Under the pieces are notes generated by a model, which was not told where the DNA came from, searched no databases, and saw nothing but the letters and a program-made list of their open reading frames with translations. A stretch of DNA of 64,000 nucleotides. Source: JBKECY01 sp047975025. Its GTDB lineage: Bacteria > Bacillota > Clostridia > Lachnospirales > Lachnospiraceae. Position numbers and translations under genes: made by a program. The DNA is taken from assembly GCA_047975025.1 (NCBI GenBank), contig JBKECY010000015.1, forward strand, positions 1 to 64,000. The letters run 5' to 3'. This document shows, piece after piece, positions 1 to 8,075 of this stretch; position 1 is the stretch's first letter, and each line of letters begins with the position of its first letter.

Positions 1-180
1 CCGCCCTTGAACAATCCACCAAGAAATGTTACGATGTCGTCAAGCTGATAAGGATTTACCCTACCGGATACCGGTCATTACTAACATTGCGACTGGTACA
101 AAAATCGGGGGCAGGTCAGTAGTGCAAACAACCGTTTAAACATTCTTTTCTTCATCCTTTTTCTCCTTTATATATAATTT
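1..180 (-). pseudogene. Degenerate start of a gene downstream of the sugar permease
   Basis: After the permease stop, on the minus strand, a good ribosome binding site (AAAGGAG) precedes an ATG at 155 that opens a lysine-rich, hydrophobic start (MKKRMFKRLFALL) like a signal peptide. The frame closes after only 24 codons at 81. In sugar ABC operons of the Rbs/Mgl type this position can hold the substrate-binding lipoprotein, so I read this as its broken start. The remaining bases to the window edge show short open stretches in other frames but no recognisable protein. It could also be a different small membrane protein with a frameshift; I am not sure. Confidence 0.3.
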
Positions 181-204
181 TGTTACATTACTACCATTCA
201 TATC

Positions 205-1170
205 CTAGGCCTTACGGGTCTTGCGTACCTGCACGTCAATAATAACTGCAAGAGCAATAATCAGTCCTTTTACAATTTTTTGCCAGTAGGCAGAAACATT
301 CATTTGTGTCATGATATTTAGTAGGACTCCTACAAACAAGGCACCAACAACGACACCATACACTTTACCAGTGCCGCCATTCATGGAGGTACCGCCAATA
401 ATTGCAGCAGTGATGGCGTCAAATTCATATTGCTCACCTCCGTTTGGCTGACCGGAATTCATGCGGCTCATTAGGATAACGCCGGCCAGGCCAGCAGCAG
501 CCCCTGCAAATAAGTAAGCTTGCGTTTTTACTTTTTTAGTATTGATACCGGAGGCTCTGGCAGCATCGGTATTGCCACCCACTGCATATACATAGCGGCC
601 AAAACGCCGACGATTCATCAAGATCCAATAGAAGACGAGAACCATGATCAAAATGATGGTGGGAATAGGAACAAGACCGAGATATCCTTGTCCGAAAATC
701 GTATAACTGGAATTAAAGCCGGCGACTGGTTTTGCTTCTGTTAAGGCTAATACTGCGCCGCGACAGATGAATTGTGAAGCCAGCGTCATAATAAAGTCTG
801 GAATACCAAAGGTTGTAATAACCAAGCCGTTGATAAAGCCGCATATAACACCTATGACAACGCCAACTAAAAGCGCCACAACAGGATTTTCAGTTTGTAC
901 CATAACCAATGTAGAAATGACACCTGACAAGGCACAGACTGAACCAGGTGAAAGGTCACAGCCGCCAGTAATCAAAACCATTTGCGAGCCAAATGCGATA
1001 ATCATGATAACGGCATTCTGCCGAATAATGTTACTTAAATTCCGCGTTGTAAGAAATGCATCACTTAAAAATGATGCAACGATAACGGCAATAATTAAAA
1101 TAATGAATATTCCAAATTGGCTGTATATTTCAGCCACGCTCCATTTTTTGTTTGTTTTTGTATTTGTCAT
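205..1170 (-). CDS. Sugar ABC transporter permease (RbsC/MglC family)
   Basis: This 321-residue protein is a full-length inner-membrane permease of the ribose/galactose/xylose class. It has a short cytoplasmic N-terminus, then about eight to ten hydrophobic helices, and the family hallmark region AIIGGTSMNGGTGKVYG near residue 260, which contacts the ATPase. It would form the channel for a pentose or hexose with a two-domain ATPase and a lipoprotein binding protein. Its start overlaps the stop of the upstream ATPase gene by 4 bases, so they were an operon. The upstream partner is truncated and the gene downstream looks broken, so the permease probably no longer has a working complex. The substrate cannot be told from sequence alone. 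Confidence 0.9.
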   Translation of the reverse strand: MTNTKTNKKWSVAEIYSQFGIFIILIIAVIVASFLSDAFLTTRNLSNIIRQNAVIMIIAFGSQMVLITGGCDLSPGSVCALSGVISTLVMVQTENPVVALLVGVVIGVICGFINGLVITTFGIPDFIMTLASQFICRGAVLALTEAKPVAGFNSSYTIFGQGYLGLVPIPTIILIMVLVFYWILMNRRRFGRYVYAVGGNTDAARASGINTKKVKTQAYLFAGAAAGLAGVILMSRMNSGQPNGGEQYEFDAITAAIIGGTSMNGGTGKVYGVVVGALFVGVLLNIMTQMNVSAYWQKIVKGLIIALAVIIDVQVRKTRKA

Positions 1171-1970
1171 TGATCGAATCCTTTCATAGCCTTCCCCATT
1201 ATTTTTTCCTGTGTAGCTTCAGATATCGGTAGTTCACCGGTCAAATGTCCCTGAGACATAACAGCTATGCGATCACTCATACCAAGAATTTCTGGCATTT
1301 CTGATGAAATCATAACAATAGCAACACCTCTTCCGGCTAGTTCGCACATTAGCTTATATATTTCGTATTTTGCACCTACATCAATTCCGCGGGTAGGTTC
1401 ATCCAGGATTAATACTTTGGGAGCCCGCAGAAGCCACTTGGCCAATACAACCTTTTGTTGATTCCCACCTGAAAGAGATGATACAAGATCTTCAGGTGAA
1501 GCCAGTTTGATTGATAATGCATTTACCATGTCAGCGACATTTTTTCTCTCTTTTTTCATACTGAGAAATCCCGATGTTTCAATATTTTTTAGACTGGCAA
1601 GTGTTATATTTTCGCGTATGGAGCGACATAGAACAACGCCTTCTTTTTTTCGATCCTCACTTGCCATAAGGACACCGGAATCGATTGCCTGCTGCGAATT
1701 CTTAAATGTGGTCTGTTTCCCTTCAAGTATCATTTCTCCGGATAGCAGTGTATCAAGGCCAAATACAGCACGGAACAATTCACTTCGGCCGGCTCCGACC
1801 AAACCTGCAAATCCGACAATTTCACCGGCGCGAATTGTAAAATTGATTTTTTGACATATAAAATAGAATGGTAGTAATTTTTGGTATAAATAGTAAATAT
1901 AACCAATAAACAATAAGTTATGTAAAGCGTATAAATGTTCTGTGAAAAAGGCATTGTGCTGAAATTTCAA
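1167..1970 (-). pseudogene. Truncated sugar ABC transporter ATPase (RbsA/MglA C-terminal domain)
   Basis: RbsA/MglA proteins are about 500 residues with two nucleotide-binding domains; only the second is here. From about residue 44 on the match is clear: FTIRAGEIVGFAGLVGAGRSE (the modified Walker A of the second domain), the signature LSGGNQQKVVLAKWL, Walker B VLILDEPTRGIDVG and the switch histidine replaced as usual in this domain (MISSEMPEI). The first 40 or so residues, rich in Tyr/Phe/Leu, do not look like the family and are AT-rich, so the homologous part ends near position 1850. This is therefore a junction: the N-terminal domain was removed when the sequence to the right arrived. The remnant should be inactive as an importer ATPase. 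Confidence 0.85.
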
Positions 1971-2033
1971 TAATTAGAAATATCAGTGATAATCAGAGAA
2001 AGTTATACGTTTTCATTAGTGAAGGAGAAATCT

Positions 2034-3203
2034 ATGTTAAAAAAATTAATTACTTCAGAATCAGTAACCGAAGGACATCCAGATAAAATGTGTGATCAGA
2101 TATCTGATGCGATTTTAGACGCGATTATGGAAAAAGATCCATATGGAAGAGTTGCGTGCGAAACCTGCACAACCACAGGTCTAATATTAATCATGGGTGA
2201 AATAACAACAAATGCATATGTTGATATTCAGAATATAGTTAGAAACACAGTAAAAGAGATTGGCTATACGGATGCTAAATATGGTTTTGACGCTAATACA
2301 TGCAGTGTGATTGTGTGTATAGATGAACAATCACAGGATATAGCTTTAGGAGTTAATGAATCAATAGAAGCAAAAATGAATGCAAAACCCAATTCCATTG
2401 GAGCAGGCGACCAGGGAATGATGTTTGGATATGCGACTAATGAAACAGAAGAGTATATGCCATATTCTATTACATTAGCACAAAAGCTGGCAAAGAGACT
2501 CACTGACGTAAGAAAGGAAAGAATCCTTGATTATTTACGTCCAGATGGTAAAACGCAGGTAACAGTAGAATATGATGGGGAAATTCCTAGAAGAGTAGAT
2601 ACAATTGTATGTTCAACACAGCATGAGGATAACATTGAACAAACACAGATTTATTCAGATATTGTTGAATATGTCATTAAACCAATTATACCAGAGGGAT
2701 TGATTGACAATAATACAAAAATTTATATTAATCCAACTGGTCGTTTTGTTGTAGGAGGACCGCATGGTGATAGTGGGTTAACAGGAAGGAAGATTATAGT
2801 CGATACTTACGGGGGGTGTGCACATCACGGCGGTGGCGCTTTTTCAGGAAAAGATTGTACAAAGGTTGACCGATCAGCAGCTTATATGGCAAGGTATATA
2901 GCTAAAAATATCGTAGCAGCAGAACTGGCTAATAAATGTGAAGTTCAATTATCTTATGCGATAGGAGTAGCAAATCCAGTTTCAATAGATGTAAATACAT
3001 TTGGAACTGGTAAAATAGATGAGGAAATACTGGCGGATTTTATTTATAGTAATTTTGATTTAACTCCTGCGGGTATAATAAAAACATTAGATTTACGAAA
3101 ACCGATATATAAACAGGTTGCTTCCTACGGACATTTTGGGAGGAATGATCTGAGTATCCCTTGGGAAGCATTGAATGCTGTCAAATTATTTAAAACATTG
3201 TAA
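2034..3203 (+). CDS. metK: S-adenosylmethionine synthetase (accessory copy)
   Basis: The 389-residue product is a complete methionine adenosyltransferase, making SAM from methionine and ATP in the cytosol. The N-terminus has the conserved SESVTEGHPDKMCDQISDAILD, the ATP/methionine-site hexapeptide appears as GAGDQGMMFGYA, the P-loop-like GGGAFSGKD is present, and a late FGRND segment ends the third domain. I chose ATG 2034 because AAGGAG lies seven bases before it; the frame stays open upstream to 1986 without a better site. It is the first gene right of the truncated ABC ATPase, with an AT-rich composition like the agr genes that follow. Bacteria normally have one essential metK elsewhere, so a copy at the edge of a mobile element that also carries several SAM-consuming RiPP enzymes is notable. 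Whether it is an extra copy cannot be checked here. Confidence 0.93.
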   Translation: MLKKLITSESVTEGHPDKMCDQISDAILDAIMEKDPYGRVACETCTTTGLILIMGEITTNAYVDIQNIVRNTVKEIGYTDAKYGFDANTCSVIVCIDEQSQDIALGVNESIEAKMNAKPNSIGAGDQGMMFGYATNETEEYMPYSITLAQKLAKRLTDVRKERILDYLRPDGKTQVTVEYDGEIPRRVDTIVCSTQHEDNIEQTQIYSDIVEYVIKPIIPEGLIDNNTKIYINPTGRFVVGGPHGDSGLTGRKIIVDTYGGCAHHGGGAFSGKDCTKVDRSAAYMARYIAKNIVAAELANKCEVQLSYAIGVANPVSIDVNTFGTGKIDEEILADFIYSNFDLTPAGIIKTLDLRKPIYKQVASYGHFGRNDLSIPWEALNAVKLFKTL

Positions 3204-3211
3204 TTTTGTAT

Positions 3212-3290
3212 CGCACACCGCACTATATATAGTCCTAGTTTGGAGAATTTGCGGTTAAACTTCTAATAGAACTATTTAGGGAGGTGTGCG
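3212..3290 (+). promoter_or_regulatory. Mutually exclusive hairpins over the XRE ribosome binding site
   Basis: CGCACACC at 3212-3219 pairs perfectly with GGTGTGCG at 3283-3290, which contains part of the Shine-Dalgarno (GGGAGGTG) and abuts the ATG at 3291. A second pair, ACCGCA (3217-3222) with TGCGGT (3250-3255), shares bases with the first and would exclude it. The first fold would hide the ribosome binding site, the second would free it. This could be a translational switch or simply the end of metK plus a leader; it is a reading of base pairing only. Confidence 0.35.
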
Positions 3291-3521
3291 ATGACTTCAA
3301 ACCAAGCTGTATGCATGAGAATTACTGACCTGTGTCGAGAACAAGGTATCACCTACTATACGTTGGCTTATCGTGCTGCCATTCCAAAATCCACCTTACT
3401 GAATCTTTTTCACGGAACCAATCCAACTATCTCTACCGTATGTAAAATATGCAGCGGATTTGGAATAACCATGTGTGATTTTTTTCAAGCAGACTATTTT
3501 TTAACTTGTGAAGATGAGTAG
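3291..3521 (+). CDS. XRE-family HTH regulator (small)
   Basis: A 76-residue helix-turn-helix protein: RITDLCREQGITYYTLAYRAA followed by IPKSTLLNLF and the characteristic PTISTVCKICSGFGITMCDFF tail. It belongs to the Cro/CI-like small regulators with no extra domain. The Shine-Dalgarno GGGAGGTG lies directly before the ATG and may be hidden in a hairpin. The next gene, a LytTR response regulator, starts 19 bases after the stop, so it is the first gene of an agr-like operon. It probably regulates that operon or the element; its target is unknown. Confidence 0.85.
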   Translation: MTSNQAVCMRITDLCREQGITYYTLAYRAAIPKSTLLNLFHGTNPTISTVCKICSGFGITMCDFFQADYFLTCEDE

Positions 3522-3540
3522 TTACGGAAGAGGGAATTAT

Positions 3541-4251
3541 ATGTTGCGGTTAGCTATATGTGATGATTCTCCAGATGTTATTGAACAGATGGAAGAATAT
3601 ATAGAAGAATTAAAAGATATATCTCTGGAGTATGATGTGTTTTTCTCAGCGGAAGAATTATATCAGTATAAAAGTGATCAGGAATTGGAATTTGACCTTT
3701 ATATTTTAGATATAGAAATGGAAAGCTTATCCGGTCTGGAATTGGCAAAGAAGTTACGCCAGGAGTCTCCATATGCTTTAATTGTTTTTCTTACCAGCTA
3801 TTCTCAATATGTATACGATGTTTTCGAGGTAGTTACATTTGATTTTATCCTTAAGCCATTAACGTTTGAGCGATTCCGAAGTGTGATGTATAAGGCCAGT
3901 GATTATCTACATATGGCAAAGCTCAACTTTGTATTTAGTTATCGAAAAAACAGCTATAGTATACCTTGTCAAACCATCACATATATAGAAAAAGCTGGCA
4001 GGAAGGCATTTATCCACACCAATACAGATAAAACATATCAGTGCAATATTACACTGGAAGATATCTGGAAACAATTGGAGCCACGTATGTTTTCACCCAT
4101 CCACACATCTTGCATCGTAAATTTATCCGAAATTATGAAAATTGTGCGTGATGAACTAACATTAAAAAATGGAAAGACTTTATATGTTGGTCGAAACCAC
4201 CGGCAGGAAATAAAATCCCGGCACCTTCAGTTTTTGAGAGAGCAGATATGA
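3541..4251 (+). CDS. LytTR-type response regulator (AgrA-like)
   Basis: The 236-residue protein has a receiver domain (residues 1-115) with acidic pair D8/D9, phosphoacceptor D57 in LYILDIEM, T86 region (FLTSY) and K105 in FILKPL, followed by a LytTR DNA-binding domain (about 135-236; ITYIEKAGRKAFIHT and SPIHTSCIVNLSEI). It should bind direct repeats at agr-type promoters when phosphorylated by the adjacent kinase. I chose ATG 3541 (RBS AGAGGG) rather than the in-frame ATG at 3508, which lies inside the preceding gene. Its stop overlaps the start of the kinase gene by 4 bases. The four ACAG repeats before agrD at 6144-6207 are its likely target. Confidence 0.92.
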   Translation: MLRLAICDDSPDVIEQMEEYIEELKDISLEYDVFFSAEELYQYKSDQELEFDLYILDIEMESLSGLELAKKLRQESPYALIVFLTSYSQYVYDVFEVVTFDFILKPLTFERFRSVMYKASDYLHMAKLNFVFSYRKNSYSIPCQTITYIEKAGRKAFIHTNTDKTYQCNITLEDIWKQLEPRMFSPIHTSCIVNLSEIMKIVRDELTLKNGKTLYVGRNHRQEIKSRHLQFLREQI

Positions 4252-5522
4252 TAGATATATTATTTATTTTTTTCACTAATTTATTGGATTTTGGAATATT
4301 GTATAAATACTTACAGTGTTTTAATGTAAAAAGAAAATTTTCCCGCCATACTAGGGTTGGATTATTAGTTCTATGCATAACAGTGTTGAGCCTGGTAAAC
4401 CAATGCGGAAATCCCACGCTCAATTTATTGTTTAGCATAAGTATGATGTATTTATATAGCCTTTCGTTTTCGTTCCCACTTTCCTGTCATGTTGTACTGC
4501 CGGCCTTATATATTGGTCTCGGATTTGTAACTGAGTTGATAGGGCTGTTATTATTGCGTTCACTCAATGAGTATATCCCACCGGAATTTGCTTATAAGAT
4601 ATCTGTACTGTTGTGTGAGATAATACGCTACCTGCTGGTTTTCATAATCTGTCAGAGTTGGAGAATACAATTGACGCCTCTTTCTTTCAATATAGGCTGC
4701 TTATTATTTTCAATCTCGATATCAAGCGTAGCCATTATTTGTATATCCATTTATATAGCCCACACACATAATATTTCGACAGGGAATCTGCTTTGCATGG
4801 TAATTATTTTCATGGTATTGTTGAGTAATGCCCTTACCTTTACTGTTTTTCATAAGTTGGTTTGCCTGATGCAGAAGAACCACAAAAATGAGCTGATATT
4901 ACAAGAAGCCAAAGCCAAAGAATGTTATTATACAGAGGTGGAGATTAATAATAAGAATATACAAAAAATGAAACATGATATGAAAAACAGATTGCTGGGT
5001 ATTTGTGCTCTGGCTGAATCAAACGGGGATTTCAACAACGAACTGAAGAAGATTGTAGGTGAACTGGAATTCAATGATAAAAAAATATATACAAGCAATG
5101 AGATTTTCAACACAATACTGAACACTAAACTTCACGTTGCTGAAAGGCATGATATAAAAACAAGCATTTCCGTTATGATCCCTAGAAGGCTGAATTTAGA
5201 TTATAGCGATGCCGGTATATTAATAGGAAACCTATTGGACAATGCAATAGAGGCCTGCCAGGGATTATCCAGAGATGAACGTTGGGTTTCTGTGACAGCG
5301 AACTATAGAAACCATATGTTGATATTAAAAATATGTAACGGAAAAAAACATGCCCCTGTAATACTGAGTAAAAGTAGTAAAGCTAATCCCCGCAACCACG
5401 GGATCGGCGTGCAGAGTGTGAAAAATGTAGTGGAGAAATATAATGGCATGATAGAGTTTGAAGACAGGGGACAGCAGTTTGAGGTTAGCGCCGTTTTATA
5501 TGGTATATCAATTATATCTTAA
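4248..5522 (+). CDS. AgrC-like membrane sensor histidine kinase
   Basis: The 424-residue protein has about six transmembrane helices over the first 200 residues, then a cytoplasmic kinase. The phosphorylated histidine is H243 in MKHDMKNRLLGI, typical of the HPK10 (AgrC/ComD) class, followed by the N box ILIGNLLDNAIEAC and the glycine-rich NHGIGVQSVKNVVEKY of the GHKL ATPase. It should sense a cyclic peptide made by the AgrD/AgrB pair downstream and phosphorylate the LytTR regulator encoded just upstream with a 4-base overlap. The operon ends here; the gene beyond is on the other strand with only five bases between the two stops. Confidence 0.92.
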   Translation: MIDILFIFFTNLLDFGILYKYLQCFNVKRKFSRHTRVGLLVLCITVLSLVNQCGNPTLNLLFSISMMYLYSLSFSFPLSCHVVLPALYIGLGFVTELIGLLLLRSLNEYIPPEFAYKISVLLCEIIRYLLVFIICQSWRIQLTPLSFNIGCLLFSISISSVAIICISIYIAHTHNISTGNLLCMVIIFMVLLSNALTFTVFHKLVCLMQKNHKNELILQEAKAKECYYTEVEINNKNIQKMKHDMKNRLLGICALAESNGDFNNELKKIVGELEFNDKKIYTSNEIFNTILNTKLHVAERHDIKTSISVMIPRRLNLDYSDAGILIGNLLDNAIEACQGLSRDERWVSVTANYRNHMLILKICNGKKHAPVILSKSSKANPRNHGIGVQSVKNVVEKYNGMIEFEDRGQQFEVSAVLYGISIIS

Positions 5523-5527
5523 TTGCC

Positions 5528-5911
5528 TTAACAAAGATACAGACATAGTTTTGATTTATTTGCCTTAATAAAACCATCATATTTATTTTTTTTCAACCGA
5601 TGATTAATATGTCTCGCAATCCAAGCAGAAAAAAAATCTAATCTATGTTGACTCCCAGGAGCAAGCTCCCATATTAGAATCACAAAATCATTGAATGTTC
5701 CAACTTTGATATATATCATCTTTTTTTCTTCTTTACTTAAATAAGCTAAATATTTTAAAATTTTCAAGTTGATTTCAAACAGTAACTTTGAAGATATTAT
5801 ATCATCCGAAATCATTCGTTCTTTTTTGTCACCTTTGATTTCAATCCATACATTATCATTGATTTTTCTGGTTTTTAAAAACTTTTCAATAATTTTGTCT
5901 ATAGAAATCAT
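5528..5911 (-). CDS. Hypothetical protein, 127 residues
   Basis: I do not recognise this protein. It is lysine- and isoleucine-rich, has no membrane segment or signal peptide, and contains an IEIKGDKKERM segment and an aromatic stretch (VILIWELAPG). A strong AAAGGAGAG seven bases before the ATG supports translation. It sits antisense between the kinase and the agrD/agrB pair, so it splits what is usually one agr locus and its promoter region near 5950 faces away from agrD. It may be an unrelated insertion or a locus-specific modulator; there is no sequence evidence for either. Confidence 0.6.
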   Translation of the reverse strand: MISIDKIIEKFLKTRKINDNVWIEIKGDKKERMISDDIISSKLLFEINLKILKYLAYLSKEEKKMIYIKVGTFNDFVILIWELAPGSQHRLDFFSAWIARHINHRLKKNKYDGFIKANKSKLCLYLC

Positions 5912-6143
5912 ACACTCTCTCCTTTAACTATAATTCATTTGTATTAAACACTACCAATTACTATCCCTTACCCTCACGCTTGATAATAGTATAAAGAAAC
6001 TATTTTCTATGATATCACTTTTCTTGGCTGTACAGTAACCAATAACATCCAGATACAGATTAGCCACACCGAAACTGACACATCTTCAACTATTTTCTGT
6101 TCCAATATTAACATAAAATCTTATTTTCATCTATACATTTTTT

Positions 6144-6240
6144 ACAGACACACATATTTTTACAGATAAGCTGCATTTTATTACAGATAAACTACATTTC
6201 ATTACAGCAATTAACTAAAGCGACTTTTTTAATTTATAAT
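6144..6240 (+). promoter_or_regulatory. LytTR operator array and promoter of agrD/agrB
   Basis: Four ACAG-centred direct repeats lie at 6144, 6162, 6183 and 6204, the last three spaced by exactly 21 bases (two helical turns); the inner two read TTACAGATAAGCTGCATTT and TTACAGATAAACTACATTT. LytTR regulators such as AgrA bind paired ACAGTTAAG-like direct repeats with this spacing. TATAAT at 6235-6240 is a good -10 box, and no -35 box is recognisable 17 bases before it, which fits an activator-dependent promoter. The response regulator encoded at 3541 is the expected activator, giving positive feedback. Confidence 0.7.
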
Positions 6241-6269
6241 TACATAAAAAATAAAGGAGGAACTTACCC

Positions 6270-6437
6270 ATGCATATTAAATTCAAAAAACTAATCACTA
6301 CCGTCAATGTCAAACTTTTATCCTCTCTGGCAACATTTGCGTTGTTGATTACCACTGTTGCTTCTAATCAAAGGTGTTGGTATATAATGTATGAAGAAGA
6401 GTTACCTAAAGGACATAAAGAACTCCAGAAGTTTTAA
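6270..6437 (+). CDS. agrD: AgrD-like autoinducing peptide precursor
   Basis: This 55-codon gene has AAAGGAGG nine bases before its ATG. The product has the three-part layout of AgrD: a basic amphipathic N-terminal leader (MHIKFKKLITTVNVKLLSSL), a core ending in C36-W37-Y38-I39-M40, and an acidic C-terminal tail (YEEELPKGHKEL). In the family the cysteine closes a thiolactone on the carboxyl of the residue four positions later, so the predicted ring is CWYIM, the same size as staphylococcal peptides. The N-terminal exo-tail length is unknown; the residues before the ring are ASNQR. agrB begins three bases after its stop. The order D-B, separate from the A-C genes, is unusual compared with staphylococci. 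Confidence 0.88.
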   Translation: MHIKFKKLITTVNVKLLSSLATFALLITTVASNQRCWYIMYEEELPKGHKELQKF

Positions 6438-6440
6438 ATC

Positions 6441-7022
6441 ATGAAACTCTTTATATATTTAGTTAATAAGATGCAATTACTCAATATAATACCTGAAGCT
6501 GATAGAGATATTTATATTTATGGTTTAAATAATGGTTGTACAATACTAATAAATTTTGTTACGGTTTTGATAATTTCTCTTATTCTTCAAAAAGAAGCTA
6601 TTTTTATTGTATTAATGCTCTCATTTATTCCTCTACGCTCTTTCAGCGGTGGTATACATTGTAATTCAAAAATACTATGCTATGTCTTATCAACATTGAT
6701 AATTATAATTTTACTAAAAATACAAGGCTTCTTGACTCAAAACCTATATATTACCTGGATTTATTCAATATTATGTAGCATTTATACTATGTCAATCTCG
6801 ACAGGAAGTAGTAAAGTACGAAGTCTAACCCAAATTGAAATTAGGCATTATAATAAAAAGAAAAATGTACTAATCATAGTTTTAAATGTACTTATTATCT
6901 TAATGTTAGTTAGTGAATTATTTATTTATGCAACTACATTAATGAGTTCAATCATTCTAGTAGCTACTCTCCTCTTTTTTGAACAACACAAAAAAAAGAA
7001 AGACGCTAAGAATAATTTTTAA
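6441..7022 (+). CDS. agrB: AgrB-like peptide-processing membrane protease
   Basis: A 193-residue membrane protein with about five to six hydrophobic segments. The family active site is visible: H73 in FSGGIHCNSKILC and C80 seven residues later match the AgrB His/Cys pair preceded by SFSGG. AgrB cleaves the C-terminal tail of AgrD and forms the thiolactone. The C-terminus is lysine-rich and cytoplasmic (HKKKKDAKNN). It follows agrD by three bases and is followed by a terminator, so the two form a short operon under the LytTR-controlled promoter. Confidence 0.92.
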   Translation: MKLFIYLVNKMQLLNIIPEADRDIYIYGLNNGCTILINFVTVLIISLILQKEAIFIVLMLSFIPLRSFSGGIHCNSKILCYVLSTLIIIILLKIQGFLTQNLYITWIYSILCSIYTMSISTGSSKVRSLTQIEIRHYNKKKNVLIIVLNVLIILMLVSELFIYATTLMSSIILVATLLFFEQHKKKKDAKNNF

Positions 7023-7025
7023 GAA

Positions 7026-7070
7026 TAAAAAACTGGTTTTAAAGTATACACTCTAAAATCAGTTTTTTAT
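7026..7070 (+). terminator. Rho-independent terminator after agrB
   Basis: An inverted repeat of about 15 bases (AAAAAACTGGTTTTA with TAAAATCAGTTTTTT, one mismatch) starts four bases after the agrB stop and ends in a T run at 7063-7068. It closes the agrD-agrB operon. Because the stem also begins with an A run it could work in both directions. Confidence 0.75.
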
Positions 7071-7268
7071 TTTTATTCAATAAATCTAAAATACCTAATT
7101 TATCTCTCCTAGCGCCATTCGTACCGTTCACTATCCAATTACTTGCAATATATCAAGCCCAATGTCCTTGGAGCAATTGTTACCAATATGCTGCTGTAAT
7201 CATGTTTTCACTCCATGTTTAAGTCCAAAGGATGGAATGAATGACTTGAAAAGAGAACCTTAGTTTTT
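7071..7268. other. Intergenic stretch with no visible gene
   Basis: I see no supported open frame, RNA or repeat between the agrB terminator and the small XRE gene. Confidence 0.5.
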
Positions 7269-7478
7269 TTAATTATCAAACAGTGCTTGAATGCTTATGT
7301 TCAACACAGTAGCTATTCGACCTAAATAAATCAATTTGGGTTTACTTTTTCCCGTTTCCCATTTTGACTCTGCTGATGCTGAAATACCAATAAGCGTGGC
7401 AAATTCCTTTTGTGATATTCCTTTTATCTTTCTATATTTTCTTATGTTCATTGCTATATTTCCTCTAACATCATCCAT
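7269..7478 (-). CDS. XRE-family HTH regulator, 69 residues
   Basis: A minimal helix-turn-helix protein: NIRKYRKIKGISQKEFATLIGISASAESKWE holds the two HTH helices (KEFATLIG and SAESKWETG), followed by a short C-terminal helix pair (GRIATVLNISIQALFD). AGGAG lies eight bases before the ATG. It is a lone gene facing the interrupted LytTR gene. It probably binds a short palindrome near its own promoter; no clear one is seen. Confidence 0.85.
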   Translation of the reverse strand: MDDVRGNIAMNIRKYRKIKGISQKEFATLIGISASAESKWETGKSKPKLIYLGRIATVLNISIQALFDN

Positions 7479-7752
7479 AAGTTTACTCCTATATCCAAAA
7501 AAGGTTGAAATTATTATATAATAATATTCTCACTACATTTTTAGGCTGTAATGATATGAAAGTTATCTGTAATACTCCGCAAATAACATCAACACTACAA
7601 AATATTACAAGCTGCTTTAAAAAGCGTTTCATTCTCCCATACTCTAAATTCACAAAAAATCTAAACAGACTTCTCTACTTTTTTCCTTAGTATCCACAGA
7701 GCAATTATGAATAGAATGATTTTCTATTAGATTTTTAAGATATCGTTTAATT
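7479..7752. other. Intergenic stretch with no supported gene
   Basis: AT-rich sequence. The only open frame, about 60 codons on the plus strand from 7505, has no ribosome binding site and no protein-like pattern, so I leave it out. Confidence 0.4.
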
Positions 7753-7995
7753 TTATTTGACTTTTAAATCTACAACAATATTTCTATATTTATTGTAATT
7801 GAATGCACCAGATTCATTCCAATAACGATTAATCCAGTATCTACTCATAAAATAGATAAAGCCTTCTTCTTTTAGTTTATTTATTACATAATTCTGATAT
7901 TCATTACTTTCGTTACTCACCTTAATTTTTTCATCCATATAAATAATGTTTCTTTTAATATCAAAAAGTAGTATTTCTGATATACTTCTTATTAA
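7753..7995 (-). pseudogene. C-terminal part of an IS-interrupted LytTR regulator
   Basis: This is the downstream piece of a response-regulator gene whose upstream piece lies at 13796-14222. Joining across the IS and one copy of its CTTATTAA duplication restores an unbroken frame: EVCLIR from the right piece runs into SISEILLFDIKRNIIYM. That segment and the tail (INKLKEEGFIYFMSRYWINRYW) fit a LytTR DNA-binding domain of about 100 residues. The apparent start codon just inside the IS at 8037 is accidental. Confidence 0.75.
7988..7995. repeat. Target-site duplication of the IS66-family element (left copy)
   Basis: CTTATTAA directly abuts the left inverted repeat at 7996; the same eight bases follow the right end at 13796-13803. 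Eight bases is the duplication length made by IS66-family transposition. Confidence 0.95.
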
Positions 7996-8075
7996 GTAAG
8001 TGACGCATAACAATGCGTCCAAAATATACGAAAGCATTCCTTCTCCAAGTTTATGGAGTGAAATGCTCTAAGTTT

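Noticed and set aside
1986..2033. Longer metK start at 1986.
   Set aside because: It lacks a ribosome binding site, and the extra 16 residues are not in the family; ATG 2034 has AAGGAG at proper distance.
7505..7690. Open frame of about 60 codons on the plus strand.
   Set aside because: No ribosome binding site and no protein-like composition; it lies in an AT-rich gap.
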